Below are positions 1-8,098 of a stretch of 64,000 nt of DNA, in pieces. Within the stretch, counting starts at the first letter, position 1. Each line of letters opens with the position of its first letter. Below the pieces are notes generated by a model that saw only the letters and a list, made by a program, of their open reading frames with translations, was not told where the DNA came from and did not search any database. The stretch spans positions 5,244,001 to 5,308,000 of the forward strand of contig NC_019684.1 of assembly GCF_000316645.1 (NCBI RefSeq). Reading direction: 5' to 3'. The position numbers and the translations under genes are program-made. The stretch comes from Nostoc sp. PCC 7524. GTDB lineage: Bacteria; Cyanobacteriota; Cyanobacteriia; Cyanobacteriales; Nostocaceae.

Positions 1-2079
1 GTGGACATTTGCTATTTGATGGGGCGATCGCGGTTTGCCTGTGGTGATAGCGTAATTAATGGCTAATAGTCTTAACCACAAGGCTGGGTACCGACTTTCT
101 AGCCAAGGTTTACTCCCCATTAACCAGCGTGAAAACCATGTACTCAGTAAGGTGCTGACTAGGGCATGACGACCAAAATTAAGATAATTCCCTAACCATC
201 GCAGTAAATCTTTAGAACCAGCCATTTCCCAAATCCACCACAACAAAGCCGGATTTTTGCGAGCTGCTTTGAGTGCTAGGCGGTTAAAAGTAAACCAATC
301 ACACCTATCTTTGATGAAGTTATCGGCCACATCCAAGGGTTCATCTGCCAATAAGCCAAAGAAGGTATTCAGCATGGAGTTGATGCGCTGGGGAGGTAAA
401 AATTTCCCGGTAGGAACCATCATCCCTTTAGAAAATAGCCAAGTGACAGACACATTGCTTTGATAAGCGCGGATGCGGTTCAAGTGGCGAAAACTTAATA
501 AGTCATGTTTGAGAGCTACATCTAACAAGGTAGTTAAACGCTCTAAGTTGCGAACCAGAGAACCAAAACCAGTGAAGACTAGGGGAGACTGCAAAGATGC
601 AGCATCACCAATAGCAATTAATCGATCAAAAGCCACCTGGCGATCGCTCTCACTCATACTAAAATGTCCTGGTATGTAGCCAAATGTCGGCTTTTTCCAC
701 ACCAACTGTTCCAGATCACAACGCCGATACTCTGGCAAAATTGTGAAGAAGTCTTCATACATCTCCAACAAAGAACCAGGATTTTCGGGATTGACTTGAT
801 GGTAATGAAATAAATAAATCGTCAGTTCTTTACCTGCACCGGGAAATAATTCCCAAATCAACTGTCTACCCCGTGAAATATCGCCGTGGCTGTAAAGTAC
901 GTCCCCATACTGGGAATCCCACACTTCCGGCGCAAATCCTCCATCAACAACAGCTCCCACTGTGGGACAAACACTATCAAAAGCCCGCCCACCGTTTAAT
1001 TGCCAAGCAATCGGGGAGGCTGTTCCCATCGCGTCTACCAAAAGTCGCCCACTCACTTGTTGTTCTGTTTGAGTGGGTAAATGCTTCAGGGTGACAACAA
1101 CTTGAGACTCATCAATATCTGCACGCAAAAATTCCGTCTCATCCCAAATTTCCCCACCTGCTGCTTTGAGCTTTTCGCCGCACATTTGCAGCCATTTATC
1201 GGAGTCTAAGGCTAAATTTAGCACTGTCGGTGTGTGCAGAATAGGCGATCGCAATTTGGCTGGGTTATTGCCATCAAAAAACTTATTAAATCCGTCTTTG
1301 TACTCCCTAGCAATAATCGTTTCTAACTCGGCTGGTGTCACTAAACCCAAGTTAACTAAACTTTGAATTTCATCACGGGAAATATTCCACTCACGGTTCA
1401 TCCTCCCAAAAGGCAGACGTTCCACCAGTAGCACCTTGTACCCCAACTTCGCCATCACCGCCGCATGAATTGCCCCCAGTGCGCCACCGATATATATCAA
1501 GTCATACTGATGACTAGACTGTGCTTTTTCCCAGTCTCCAGTCCCCAGTTCCCCATCCCTATTACGTGAAAACACCACCTGACGCGGCTGCTGTGGATTC
1601 TTCACTCCTTCGCGCCATCTTTGTTCCCACCAATAAGCACGCTTGAGATCATATTCTCCATTAGGCATTTTTTGGAAATATTTGACCGTCAGAGGATAGT
1701 AGGGAGCTAAGGCTGCAAAAATTGATTGCCGCGATAAATCAATTGCTGGTGGTTCTGGGTATTGATGGGGGAACCGCTTTCTAATTTCCGTTTTTAAGCG
1801 TTGTAGGAGTTCTTTCTCTTGGGGAAGTGTTTCGTCTGCCCACCGAAAAACCTTAAGATAAGTAGTTCTCTGGACAGACCAAACAAATACAGAAATTTCT
1901 TTCGGTAATTTTTCGGAAAAATTTGCCCCACCTGTTGTATATTTACTAGATAATTTCAGGCGGAATCCATCTGGAGTCAGTATTTTCTCCCAATTTTCTG
2001 GGTTAAAGTCTGCTTGCAGCCAACTGCGTACAGTTGCCGTGTCCGGAATCGGAACTTCGAGATAAAGGATTTCTTTCAT
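1..2079 (-). CDS. CruA-type lycopene cyclase-like flavoprotein (3' end beyond window)
   Basis: The reading frame is open for 693 codons from the ATG at 2079 to the window edge with no stop, so the C-terminus is missing. Residues 1-190 form a distinctive N-terminal region. A Rossmann FAD motif, YDLIYIGGALGAIHAA, starts near residue 192, followed by VERLPFGRMNREWNISRDE and, further on, the FAD-contacting segment AIGDAASLQSPLVFTGFGS. The long N-terminal region and the PFGRMNREWNISR signature look like the cyanobacterial CruA/CruP lycopene cyclase family, which cyclises lycopene ends in carotenoid synthesis. That assignment is from memory of the family, and a general FAD dehydrogenase annotation is the alternative. 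Residues about 174-188 (DGELGTGDWEK) are encoded by heptamer-repeat DNA and look like an in-frame insertion just before the FAD domain. Confidence 0.75.
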   Translation of the reverse strand, partial: MKEILYLEVPIPDTATVRSWLQADFNPENWEKILTPDGFRLKLSSKYTTGGANFSEKLPKEISVFVWSVQRTTYLKVFRWADETLPQEKELLQRLKTEIRKRFPHQYPEPPAIDLSRQSIFAALAPYYPLTVKYFQKMPNGEYDLKRAYWWEQRWREGVKNPQQPRQVVFSRNRDGELGTGDWEKAQSSHQYDLIYIGGALGAIHAAVMAKLGYKVLLVERLPFGRMNREWNISRDEIQSLVNLGLVTPAELETIIAREYKDGFNKFFDGNNPAKLRSPILHTPTVLNLALDSDKWLQMCGEKLKAAGGEIWDETEFLRADIDESQVVVTLKHLPTQTEQQVSGRLLVDAMGTASPIAWQLNGGRAFDSVCPTVGAVVDGGFAPEVWDSQYGDVLYSHGDISRGRQLIWELFPGAGKELTIYLFHYHQVNPENPGSLLEMYEDFFTILPEYRRCDLEQLVWKKPTFGYIPGHFSMSESDRQVAFDRLIAIGDAASLQSPLVFTGFGSLVRNLERLTTLLDVALKHDLLSFRHLNRIRAYQSNVSVTWLFSKGMMVPTGKFLPPQRINSMLNTFFGLLADEPLDVADNFIKDRCDWFTFNRLALKAARKNPALLWWIWEMAGSKDLLRWLGNYLNFGRHALVSTLLSTWFSRWLMGSKPWLESRYPALWLRLLAINYAITTGKPRSPHQIANVH
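1516..1560. repeat. Heptamer (GGGGACT-type) repeat tract inside the CruA-like gene
   Basis: The + strand reads CCCAGTCTCCAGTCCCCAGT and continues with a CCCCAT unit. This is the same degenerate 7-nt unit that forms intergenic tracts elsewhere in the window. It is in frame with the flavoprotein and lies between its N-terminal region and its FAD-binding domain. Confidence 0.65.
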
Positions 2080-2241
2080 GTTTTTCTAACATCTCCGCTC
2101 AATCTACTCTTTCAGGCAGATATGTGAAAGGCATCAAGTACGCTAAACTCCGCCCTATCGCTTTCAATAAAGATTCGGTAAAGAAATTTTAATAATTTGT
2201 CAAATTTTGTTACCCATTTTGTAAATTTATAAACCCACGCC

Positions 2242-2475
2242 ATGAATTATCCCATTCCAGACAGTCCTCAAGACATTTTTGCTTTAAAACAACAGCGAGT
2301 AGATGAAGAATTAGTTGCCTCCGCGATCGCTGGAGTAATTAAAATCGTGCGTTCCCAAGGGCAATCATTAGAAGATTTAACCGCGCAAGTGCTAGCTGAT
2401 GATCCAGTGCTGGATCAGCAACAACGACGCTGGCTGAGTCAATTGGTGAGCCAAGCTTGGGAAATTGTTACTTAG
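2242..2475 (+). CDS. Conserved small cyanobacterial protein, unknown function
   Basis: A 77-residue, mostly helical, soluble and mildly acidic protein. I do not recognise a named domain. The sequence looks like real coding DNA: it contains a HIP1 site (gcgatcgc), uses cyanobacterial-type codons and has helix-heptad patterning (ELVASAIAGVIKIVRSQGQS and later QRRWLSQLVSQAWEIV). It is transcribed divergently from the CruA-like gene, with a 162-nt gap between the starts that must hold both promoters. It converges with citramalate synthase. No signal peptide or membrane segment is present. Confidence 0.65.
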   Translation: MNYPIPDSPQDIFALKQQRVDEELVASAIAGVIKIVRSQGQSLEDLTAQVLADDPVLDQQQRRWLSQLVSQAWEIVT

Positions 2476-2530
2476 AAGGTTCGGTGACAGGAGGTTAGTG
2501 TTTGTAACTGAGTAATCTTGTCACCTGTCA

Positions 2531-2650
2531 CCCCTAAAGGGGTTCACCACTTGCTATATGCCAGGGAACCATGCACGGCAGTTGCTCACCTGTCACCTGT
2601 CACCTGTCACCTCTAACCTCCTGCCCCCTGCCCCCTGCCTCCTGACTTCC
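2531..2650. repeat. Heptamer tract (TGTCACC and CCCCTGC units) plus palindromic repeat
   Basis: Positions 2531-2585 hold a GC-rich element ending in CCATGCACGGCAGTTGC that recurs at 34462-34516. From about 2588 to 2645, TGTCACC units pass into CCCCTGC and CCTCCTG units. The tract runs across the citramalate synthase stop codon and encodes that protein's last residues. Confidence 0.8.
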
Positions 2651-4290
2651 TGAAAGTGCAATAACAACCCATACTCCAAACCCTCTACAACTGCCTGATA
2701 GGAAGCTGCCAAGATATTTGTTGAAACTCCTACAGTTGTCCAGCGTTGAAAACCATTACCTGATTCCACCAGTGCGCGAGTTTTGGAAGCTGTACCGCGA
2801 TGTCCGTTGAGAATTCGCACTTTGTAATCAGTCAACTCAAAATTAGCCAGTTGAGGATAAAAATTGAGCAGAGCTTTGCGTAAAGCGGCATCCAAGGCAG
2901 CCACAGGGCCATTACCTTCAGCAGCTTCTAGTTTATTTTCACCATTAACAGCTACTTTCACTGTGGCTAAGGCATTACTAGATTCTCTCCCTTCCACTAA
3001 GTCACAGTGAACTTGAAACCCTTTGATTTCAAAAAACTTTTGGCGTTCCCCCAAAGCTTCATACATCAACAGGGCAAAACTCGCCTCAGCCGCCTCAAAT
3101 TGATACCCTTCACTTTCCAATTCTTTGAGACGCTGGAGAATTTCCTTAGCCTTGGGATTGTGCTTATCGAGTTCAATCCCCAAAGTACGGGCTTTAGCTA
3201 AAACATTACTCATGCCAGATTGTTCTGAAATCACAATGCGGCGGCGGTTTCCCACTTGTTCAGGTTGAATATGTTCATAGGTGAGAGGATTACGTTCCAC
3301 CGCCGAGACATGAATACCGCCTTTGTGGGCAAAAGCCGAACTACCCACAAAAGGAGCGTGTTCATCAGGGGCTAAGTTCACCACCTCACTGACAAAACGA
3401 CTAGCTTCTGTGACTTGACTGAGCTGGTGTTGTGTGATACAGCTATAACCTAGTTTTAGTTGTAAATTAGGAATTAGTGAACATAGGTTAGCATTACCGC
3501 AACGTTCACCATAACCATTAATTGTGCCTTGCACCATTCTTGCCCCTGCCATAACTGCTGCCAGGGCATTGGCTACAGCTGTATCTGAATCATTATGAGT
3601 ATGAATACCGATTTGGGGAATTGGGAATTGGGAATTGGGCATGGTATTTTTCTCCCCTGCTCCCCTACTTACCCAGTCCCCAGTCGCCTGAACCACATCT
3701 TGAACTATTTGACTAACTTCGTGAGGTAAAGTACCCCCATTAGTGTCACAGAGAACTAGCCACTCAGCACCAGCTGTCATTGCTGTCTCTAACGTTTTGA
3801 GAGCATAATCACGATTTTGTTTGTAGCCATCAAACCAGTGTTCAGCATCGTAAATGACGCGCCGCCCTTGAGAGCGAAAAAACTCGATAGTATCGCGGAT
3901 CATCGCCAAATTTTCATCTAAAGTTGTCTTTAAACCTGATGTGACGTGTAAATCCCACGATTTGCCAAAGATTGTTACCCAAAGAGTACCCGCAGTCAAA
4001 ATTGCTTGCAACATTGGTTCATTGGCAGCAGTAGTATGAGGACGACGCGTGGAACAAAATGCAACAATTTCTGCTTGTTTGAGCGGATTTTCTTTGAGTT
4101 GCCAGAAAAACTGAACATCCTTCGGATTGGCTCCAGGCCATCCACCCTCAATGAAAGGAATCCCTAATTGATCGAGTCTGTGGGCAATGCGTAGCTTGTC
4201 TTCTATGGAAACTGATAATCCTTCTCGCTGAGTGCCATCCCTGAGTGTGGTGTCATAAAGCCAAATATGGGGTGAGGGATTTGTGGTCAT
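2593..4290 (-). CDS. cimA: (R)-citramalate synthase
   Basis: Member of the DRE-TIM metallolyase (2-isopropylmalate/citramalate synthase) family. It condenses pyruvate with acetyl-CoA to (R)-citramalate, feeding 2-oxobutyrate and isoleucine synthesis independently of threonine. The signature LYDTTLRDGTQREGLS spans residues 11-26, the metal-binding HTHND starts at H230, and a LeuA-type allosteric domain occupies about residues 410-545. The length (565 aa) and the short N-terminus fit CimA rather than LeuA. Two oddities are visible. Residues about 205-226 are encoded by heptamer-repeat DNA inserted just before HTHND. The last ~16 residues (RRQGAGGRRLEVTGDR) are encoded by a repeat tract that supplies the stop, so the original C-terminus has probably been extended. 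The downstream neighbour converges. Confidence 0.93.
   Translation of the reverse strand: MTTNPSPHIWLYDTTLRDGTQREGLSVSIEDKLRIAHRLDQLGIPFIEGGWPGANPKDVQFFWQLKENPLKQAEIVAFCSTRRPHTTAANEPMLQAILTAGTLWVTIFGKSWDLHVTSGLKTTLDENLAMIRDTIEFFRSQGRRVIYDAEHWFDGYKQNRDYALKTLETAMTAGAEWLVLCDTNGGTLPHEVSQIVQDVVQATGDWVSRGAGEKNTMPNSQFPIPQIGIHTHNDSDTAVANALAAVMAGARMVQGTINGYGERCGNANLCSLIPNLQLKLGYSCITQHQLSQVTEASRFVSEVVNLAPDEHAPFVGSSAFAHKGGIHVSAVERNPLTYEHIQPEQVGNRRRIVISEQSGMSNVLAKARTLGIELDKHNPKAKEILQRLKELESEGYQFEAAEASFALLMYEALGERQKFFEIKGFQVHCDLVEGRESSNALATVKVAVNGENKLEAAEGNGPVAALDAALRKALLNFYPQLANFELTDYKVRILNGHRGTASKTRALVESGNGFQRWTTVGVSTNILAASYQAVVEGLEYGLLLHFQEVRRQGAGGRRLEVTGDR
3613..3678. repeat. In-frame heptamer repeat insertion in cimA
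   Basis: Three GAATTGG-type units followed by CCCCTGCTCCCC and CCCAGTCCCCAGT encode the segment around MPNSQFPIPQ. It breaks the otherwise conserved spacing upstream of the HTHND metal ligands. Confidence 0.7.
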
Positions 4291-4363
4291 AAGTAAAACT
4301 TTGGATACAACTTTAAATGCAATGTGCCAAGATACAACAAAAAGACTATGTGGTAATTAAAAT

Positions 4364-4702
4364 ATGCCTAAAGTAATAGCTCAGGGTAGAACAATTGAGT
4401 GCGATCGCGGTACAAATTTACGCAAAATTCTGCTAAAAAGCAGTATTGACCTCTACAATGACGGTGCTAAGGTAATAAACTGTCGTGGAATTGGTAGTTG
4501 TGGTACCTGTGCAGTCAAAGTAGAAGGTGAGGTGTCGGCAGCGAATTGGCGTGATCAGGCGCGGCGATCGCTTCCTCCCCATTCTCCTACAAAAGACCTG
4601 CGTTTAGCCTGTCAAACTCAAGTATTAGGGGATGTGCGAGTAACTAAATTTGACGGATTTTGGGGTCAAGGTTCTCAAATTGTGTGGCAACCAGAAGGTT
4701 AG
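4364..4702 (+). CDS. 2Fe-2S ferredoxin-like protein
   Basis: A 112-residue protein with the plant-type 2Fe-2S fold. The four likely cluster ligands are C40, C46 and C49 (NCRGIGSCGTCAVKVEG) and C83 (LRLACQTQV). The CX5CX2C spacing differs from photosynthetic PetF (CX4CX2C), so this is one of the divergent cyanobacterial ferredoxins and its redox partner is unknown. The start is divergent from cimA with a 73-nt gap. The next gene follows 21 nt after the stop and is preceded by an AAGGAG ribosome site, so the two are probably co-transcribed. Cytosolic; no signal peptide. Confidence 0.85.
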   Translation: MPKVIAQGRTIECDRGTNLRKILLKSSIDLYNDGAKVINCRGIGSCGTCAVKVEGEVSAANWRDQARRSLPPHSPTKDLRLACQTQVLGDVRVTKFDGFWGQGSQIVWQPEG

Positions 4703-4723
4703 GTTAAAAAGGAGAAAATCAAG

Positions 4724-5197
4724 ATGGGTAGATGGACACCGCTAATTTTGATGGCTGGAGGCTTGGCCATTTTAATGGGTACGATGATAGGCATTAATTT
4801 TCCTATGGGTGGTCAACAAACCGCCAATAACAATGCTCCAGGTAATGCTACAGGCACCAAAACATCAAAGGTACTGCCAGCTAACATTAATGTTAATAGC
4901 TCCTCTCCTGGTCGAAATAGGAGTAATGCTAATACGTCTGAAGCTAATACCTCGGAAAACAATACATCTGAAACCAGAGGTAATGTTGCTCAAGAGGACT
5001 TCAACAGCACTGAAGAAAGAGGCAACGTCACCCAAGAAGATCGCAGATCAACTAATAGGACTAGCGTTGCTCAAAATAACGCTCCCAACGATTCATTTCC
5101 TGAGAGTTCGTCAGATAACACCATAGAAGAGCAATCAACCGATACATCATCTCGTGAGTCCAATCAAAATAGACAACCGATTCGGGCTTTGTGGTAG
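4724..5197 (+). CDS. Single-pass membrane protein with Asn/Ser/Thr/Glu-rich tail, unknown
   Basis: A 157-residue protein. Residues about 4-26 (WTPLILMAGGLAILMGTMIG) form one hydrophobic helix, acting as anchor or uncleaved signal. The remainder is low-complexity, polar and probably disordered, with a short duplicated stretch around residues 70-110 (NTSE and GNV.QED units). The start is supported by AAGGAG about 8 nt upstream. It sits directly behind the ferredoxin-like gene, suggesting co-transcription. No enzymatic domain is visible. The tail composition suggests an extracytoplasmic or lumenal linker. Confidence 0.6.
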   Translation: MGRWTPLILMAGGLAILMGTMIGINFPMGGQQTANNNAPGNATGTKTSKVLPANINVNSSSPGRNRSNANTSEANTSENNTSETRGNVAQEDFNSTEERGNVTQEDRRSTNRTSVAQNNAPNDSFPESSSDNTIEEQSTDTSSRESNQNRQPIRALW

Positions 5198-5204
5198 GAG
5201 TTAG

Positions 5205-5345
5205 AGAGGAGATTGGGAATTGGGGAATAGGGACTAAGAACTAGGGACTGGTAAAATACTAGCCTCTAACCTCTAGTCTCTAGCTTCTCCCTGCTTGTAT
5301 TAGTCATGAGTTATGAGTTATGAGTTATTAGTTGTACTAATGATA
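5205..5345. repeat. Heptamer tracts (GGGACTA, CTCTAAC and ATGAGTT types)
   Basis: Degenerate GATTGGGAATTGGGG, then CTAGCCTCTAACCTCTAGTCT, then GAGTTATGAGTTATGAGTTA. This fills the gap before thiOG. No TPP riboswitch core (CTGAGA box) is visible here. Confidence 0.75.
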
Positions 5346-5374
5346 AATAGCTAACAATAAATGACTATTGACTA

Positions 5375-7309
5375 ATGACTAGAGACATTTTAATTATTGG
5401 TGGCGGCGTGATGGGCTTGGCGATCGCCGTTGAACTGAAATTGCGCGGGGCAGAAGTCACCGTGCTTTGTCGTGACTACCAAGCTGCTGCTTCCCATGCC
5501 GCCGCCGGGATGTTGGCTCCAGATGCAGAAAAAATTACCGATGGAGCCATGAAATCTTTGTGTTGGCGATCGCGCTTATTATATCCAGACTGGACACGCA
5601 AACTAGAAGATTTAACAGGTTTAAATACTGGTTACTGGGCTTGTGGTATTTTAGCCCCAGTCTATGAACAGCAGGCAAGTAAGGAAGATTCACCTGCTTA
5701 CTGGTTAGATCAAACAGCTATTCATCAATATCAGCCAGGGTTAGGAGCAGATGTAATTGGTGGTTGGTGGTATCCAGAGGATGCTCAAGTTGATAATCGT
5801 GCTTTAGTGCGTGTGCTGTGGACGGCGGCTGAGTCCCTTGGTGTGGAACTCAAAGATGGAATTACAGTAGAAGCATTTTTACAGCAACAGGGGCAGGTAG
5901 TAGGTGTCCAAACTAACACAGGAATAATTCGTGCTAATCACTATGTTTTAGCCACAGGTGCGTGGGCTAATGATTTATTGCCTTTACCAGTGCGGCCTCG
6001 CAAGGGGCAAATGTTGAGTGTCCGAGTTCCGGAATCTGTGCCAGAGTTACCTTTAAAACGAGTTTTGTTTGGTGAAAATACTTATATTGTACCAAGACGA
6101 AACCGTTCTATTATTATTGGGGCAACCAGCGAAGATGTCGGTTTTACTCCCCAAAACACTCCGGCTGGGATGCAAACCTTACTGCAAGGAGCCATCCGTC
6201 TCTATCCTCAACTACAAAACTATCCCATCCAGGATTTGTGGTGGGGTTATCGTCCAGCCACTCCTGATGAATTACCCATCTTAGGGGCTAGCTATTGTCC
6301 AAATCTGACCTTGGCTACTGGTCATTACCGCAATGGTATATTGCTTGCACCCATAACTGCCGCACTGATAGCCGATTACATCTGGGAACAAAAATCAGAC
6401 CCCCTACTGTCTCACTTCCACTATTCACGTTTTCAAAAACAGTCATCTACCACCCCCATGCTCATCCACTCTCTATTCCCCACTCCTCCACTCCCCACTT
6501 CCCACTCCCCACTTCCTTCAGACTCCCCCCTCATCATTGCTGGCAAAACCTTCCATTCTCGCTTAATGACTGGGACAGGCAAATACCGCAGCATTGAAGA
6601 AATGCAGCAAAGTGTTGAGGCTAGCGGTTGTCAGATAGTGACAGTAGCAGTCAGACGGGTACAAACTAAAGCGCCTGGACATGAAGGTTTAGCAGAGGCG
6701 TTGGATTGGTCAAAAATCTGGATGTTACCTAACACAGCAGGTTGTCAAACCGCAGAAGAGGCGATTCGGGTGGCGCGTTTGGGACGAGAAATGGCGAAGC
6801 TATTGGGACAAGAAGATAATAACTTTATCAAGTTAGAAGTTATACCAGATCAAAAATATTTATTACCTGATCCCATAGGTACAGTGCAAGCCGCCGAACA
6901 ATTGGTAAAAGAAGGTTTTGCTGTTTTACCCTACATCAATGCTGATCCCATGTTAGCCAAGCGTTTAGAAGAAGCCGGTTGTGCGACAGTCATGCCTTTA
7001 GCTGCACCCATTGGTTCGGGACAGGGTTTAAAAACAACTGCCAATATTCAAATCATCATTGAAAATGCCAATGTGCCGGTAGTAGTCGATGCTGGGATTG
7101 GCGCACCTTCAGAAGCATCTCAGGCGATGGAATTGGGAGCAGATGCCTTATTAATTAATAGTGCGATCGCACTCGCTCAAAATCCAACCGCAATGGCTCA
7201 CGCTATGAATTTAGCAACAGTCGCCGGACGTTTAGCATATCTTGCAGGGCGAATGCCCATCAAAACCTACGCCAGTGCTAGTTCACCGCTTACGGGTACG
7301 ATTAATTAG
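5375..7309 (+). CDS. thiO/thiG: Bifunctional glycine oxidase / thiazole synthase (ThiO-ThiG fusion)
   Basis: One 644-residue chain fuses two thiamine enzymes. Residues 1-350 are ThiO, an FAD glycine oxidase giving the dehydroglycine imine: Rossmann motif IIGGGVMG at 7-14 and substrate-binding Arg in GHYRNG (R319). Residues 385-644 are ThiG, which builds the thiazole phosphate from DXP, imine and ThiS thiocarboxylate: K486 in FIKLEVIPD is the Schiff-base lysine, and the phosphate-binding GIGAPSEA is at about 574-581. This fusion is known in cyanobacteria. The linker (about 352-384, Pro/Ser/His-rich) is written in heptamer-repeat DNA. An ATG at 5361 in the same tract stops at once, so 5375 is the start. 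No thiS or thiC is adjacent. A TenA-like gene lies at 50.3 kb. Confidence 0.95.
   Translation: MTRDILIIGGGVMGLAIAVELKLRGAEVTVLCRDYQAAASHAAAGMLAPDAEKITDGAMKSLCWRSRLLYPDWTRKLEDLTGLNTGYWACGILAPVYEQQASKEDSPAYWLDQTAIHQYQPGLGADVIGGWWYPEDAQVDNRALVRVLWTAAESLGVELKDGITVEAFLQQQGQVVGVQTNTGIIRANHYVLATGAWANDLLPLPVRPRKGQMLSVRVPESVPELPLKRVLFGENTYIVPRRNRSIIIGATSEDVGFTPQNTPAGMQTLLQGAIRLYPQLQNYPIQDLWWGYRPATPDELPILGASYCPNLTLATGHYRNGILLAPITAALIADYIWEQKSDPLLSHFHYSRFQKQSSTTPMLIHSLFPTPPLPTSHSPLPSDSPLIIAGKTFHSRLMTGTGKYRSIEEMQQSVEASGCQIVTVAVRRVQTKAPGHEGLAEALDWSKIWMLPNTAGCQTAEEAIRVARLGREMAKLLGQEDNNFIKLEVIPDQKYLLPDPIGTVQAAEQLVKEGFAVLPYINADPMLAKRLEEAGCATVMPLAAPIGSGQGLKTTANIQIIIENANVPVVVDAGIGAPSEASQAMELGADALLINSAIALAQNPTAMAHAMNLATVAGRLAYLAGRMPIKTYASASSPLTGTIN
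6452..6523. repeat. Heptamer repeat tract encoding the ThiO-ThiG linker
   Basis: CCCCACTCCTCCACTCCCCA and similar CCCCACT/CCCACTT units fill the inter-domain linker and keep the reading frame. The unit is the complement of the GGGGA(C/T)T unit seen intergenically. Confidence 0.75.
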
Positions 7310-7314
7310 GGACT

Positions 7315-7545
7315 GGGGACTCGGAAGAAGCAGAGAGAAGTCTGAGCGGAGGCTTCCTCCGATCAGAACTTCCCTGCGGGACGCTACGCGAACGGAGGAG
7401 GCAGTACCTCTTTGCGGAATCCGCAGTGTGGGGCAGAGGAAATTTTATAGCTGTAGACAAGGCGATTAGGACATGACTAAAAGCTCAAACTGATTCATGG
7501 TATGGATTTTACTATTGCCTATTGCCTATTGCCTTCTGCTATAAA
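7315..7545. repeat. Palindromic GC-rich repeats and a ~93 bp dispersed repeat copy
   Basis: Positions 7320-7445 hold palindromic units such as CCCTGCGGGACGCTACGCG. Positions 7446-7538 (from tatagctgtagacaa to the TATTGCC run) recur with few changes at 52472-52570. No gene is seen in 7310-7637, and the psb34 promoter presumably lies in its right end. Confidence 0.85.
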
Positions 7546-7637
7546 TGCCCAATGTAACGATTTGTCTCTGGTGTTGTGAGTAATATATATCTGTCTTTAT
7601 AAGATTAGATAAAAGATTCAGAGCAAGGAATTAATTC

Positions 7638-7817
7638 ATGCCCTATACCAATGAAGAAGGCGGACGTTTAAATAATTTTGCCCAAGAACCTAAAATTTAT
7701 CAAGCAGAACCTCCCACGGATGTACAAAAGCGTAATTACATCATTCTAGGAGTCGCCGCTACAATTTTGGTTGGCGGTCTGATTTTCGTCGCCTTCTCTG
7801 TTTCAAATCTCAGTTAA
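7638..7817 (+). CDS. psb34: Photosystem II assembly protein Psb34
   Basis: A 59-residue protein with a hydrophilic N-terminus beginning MPYTNEEGGRLNNFA, a short EPKIYQAEPP segment, and one transmembrane helix at about residues 33-55. This matches the small ssl1498/Psb34 family. Psb34 is related to high-light-inducible proteins and binds the CP47 side of photosystem II assembly intermediates in the thylakoid membrane. The start is preceded by AAGGAA. A strong intrinsic terminator at 7861 follows, so it is a single-gene unit. Confidence 0.9.
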   Translation: MPYTNEEGGRLNNFAQEPKIYQAEPPTDVQKRNYIILGVAATILVGGLIFVAFSVSNLS

Positions 7818-7860
7818 ACGTAATACATTTTAATAAAAATTAATCTTTTTTTGGCATTTC

Positions 7861-7894
7861 AGGTTCCACTTTTATGGGAACCTTGTTTTTTATT
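7861..7894 (+). terminator. Rho-independent terminator of psb34
   Basis: AGGTTCC and GGAACCT form a stem around an ACTTTTATG loop, followed by TTGTTTTTTATTTT. It lies 44 nt after the psb34 stop. Confidence 0.85.
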
Positions 7895-8098
7895 TTGTTA
7901 AAATAGCATTAGGTGTTTAAAGTATAATTATATACATATGGATTAAAATATCAAAAACATAAATTTTAAGGTATAGATTTATCCTGAGCAGAGTAGCATT
8001 TACCGAATTATAGTCATAGTTGAAATTTTGGCATCGCTAGGATGCACTCTGTAAAGCGTTTACACTAATTTTTACTAGAATTTGGCTATTTAGCCCTC

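Noticed and set aside
5198..5374. Possible TPP riboswitch before the thiamine gene
   Set aside because: No CTGAGA core or conserved TPP-box helices; the region is heptamer repeats.
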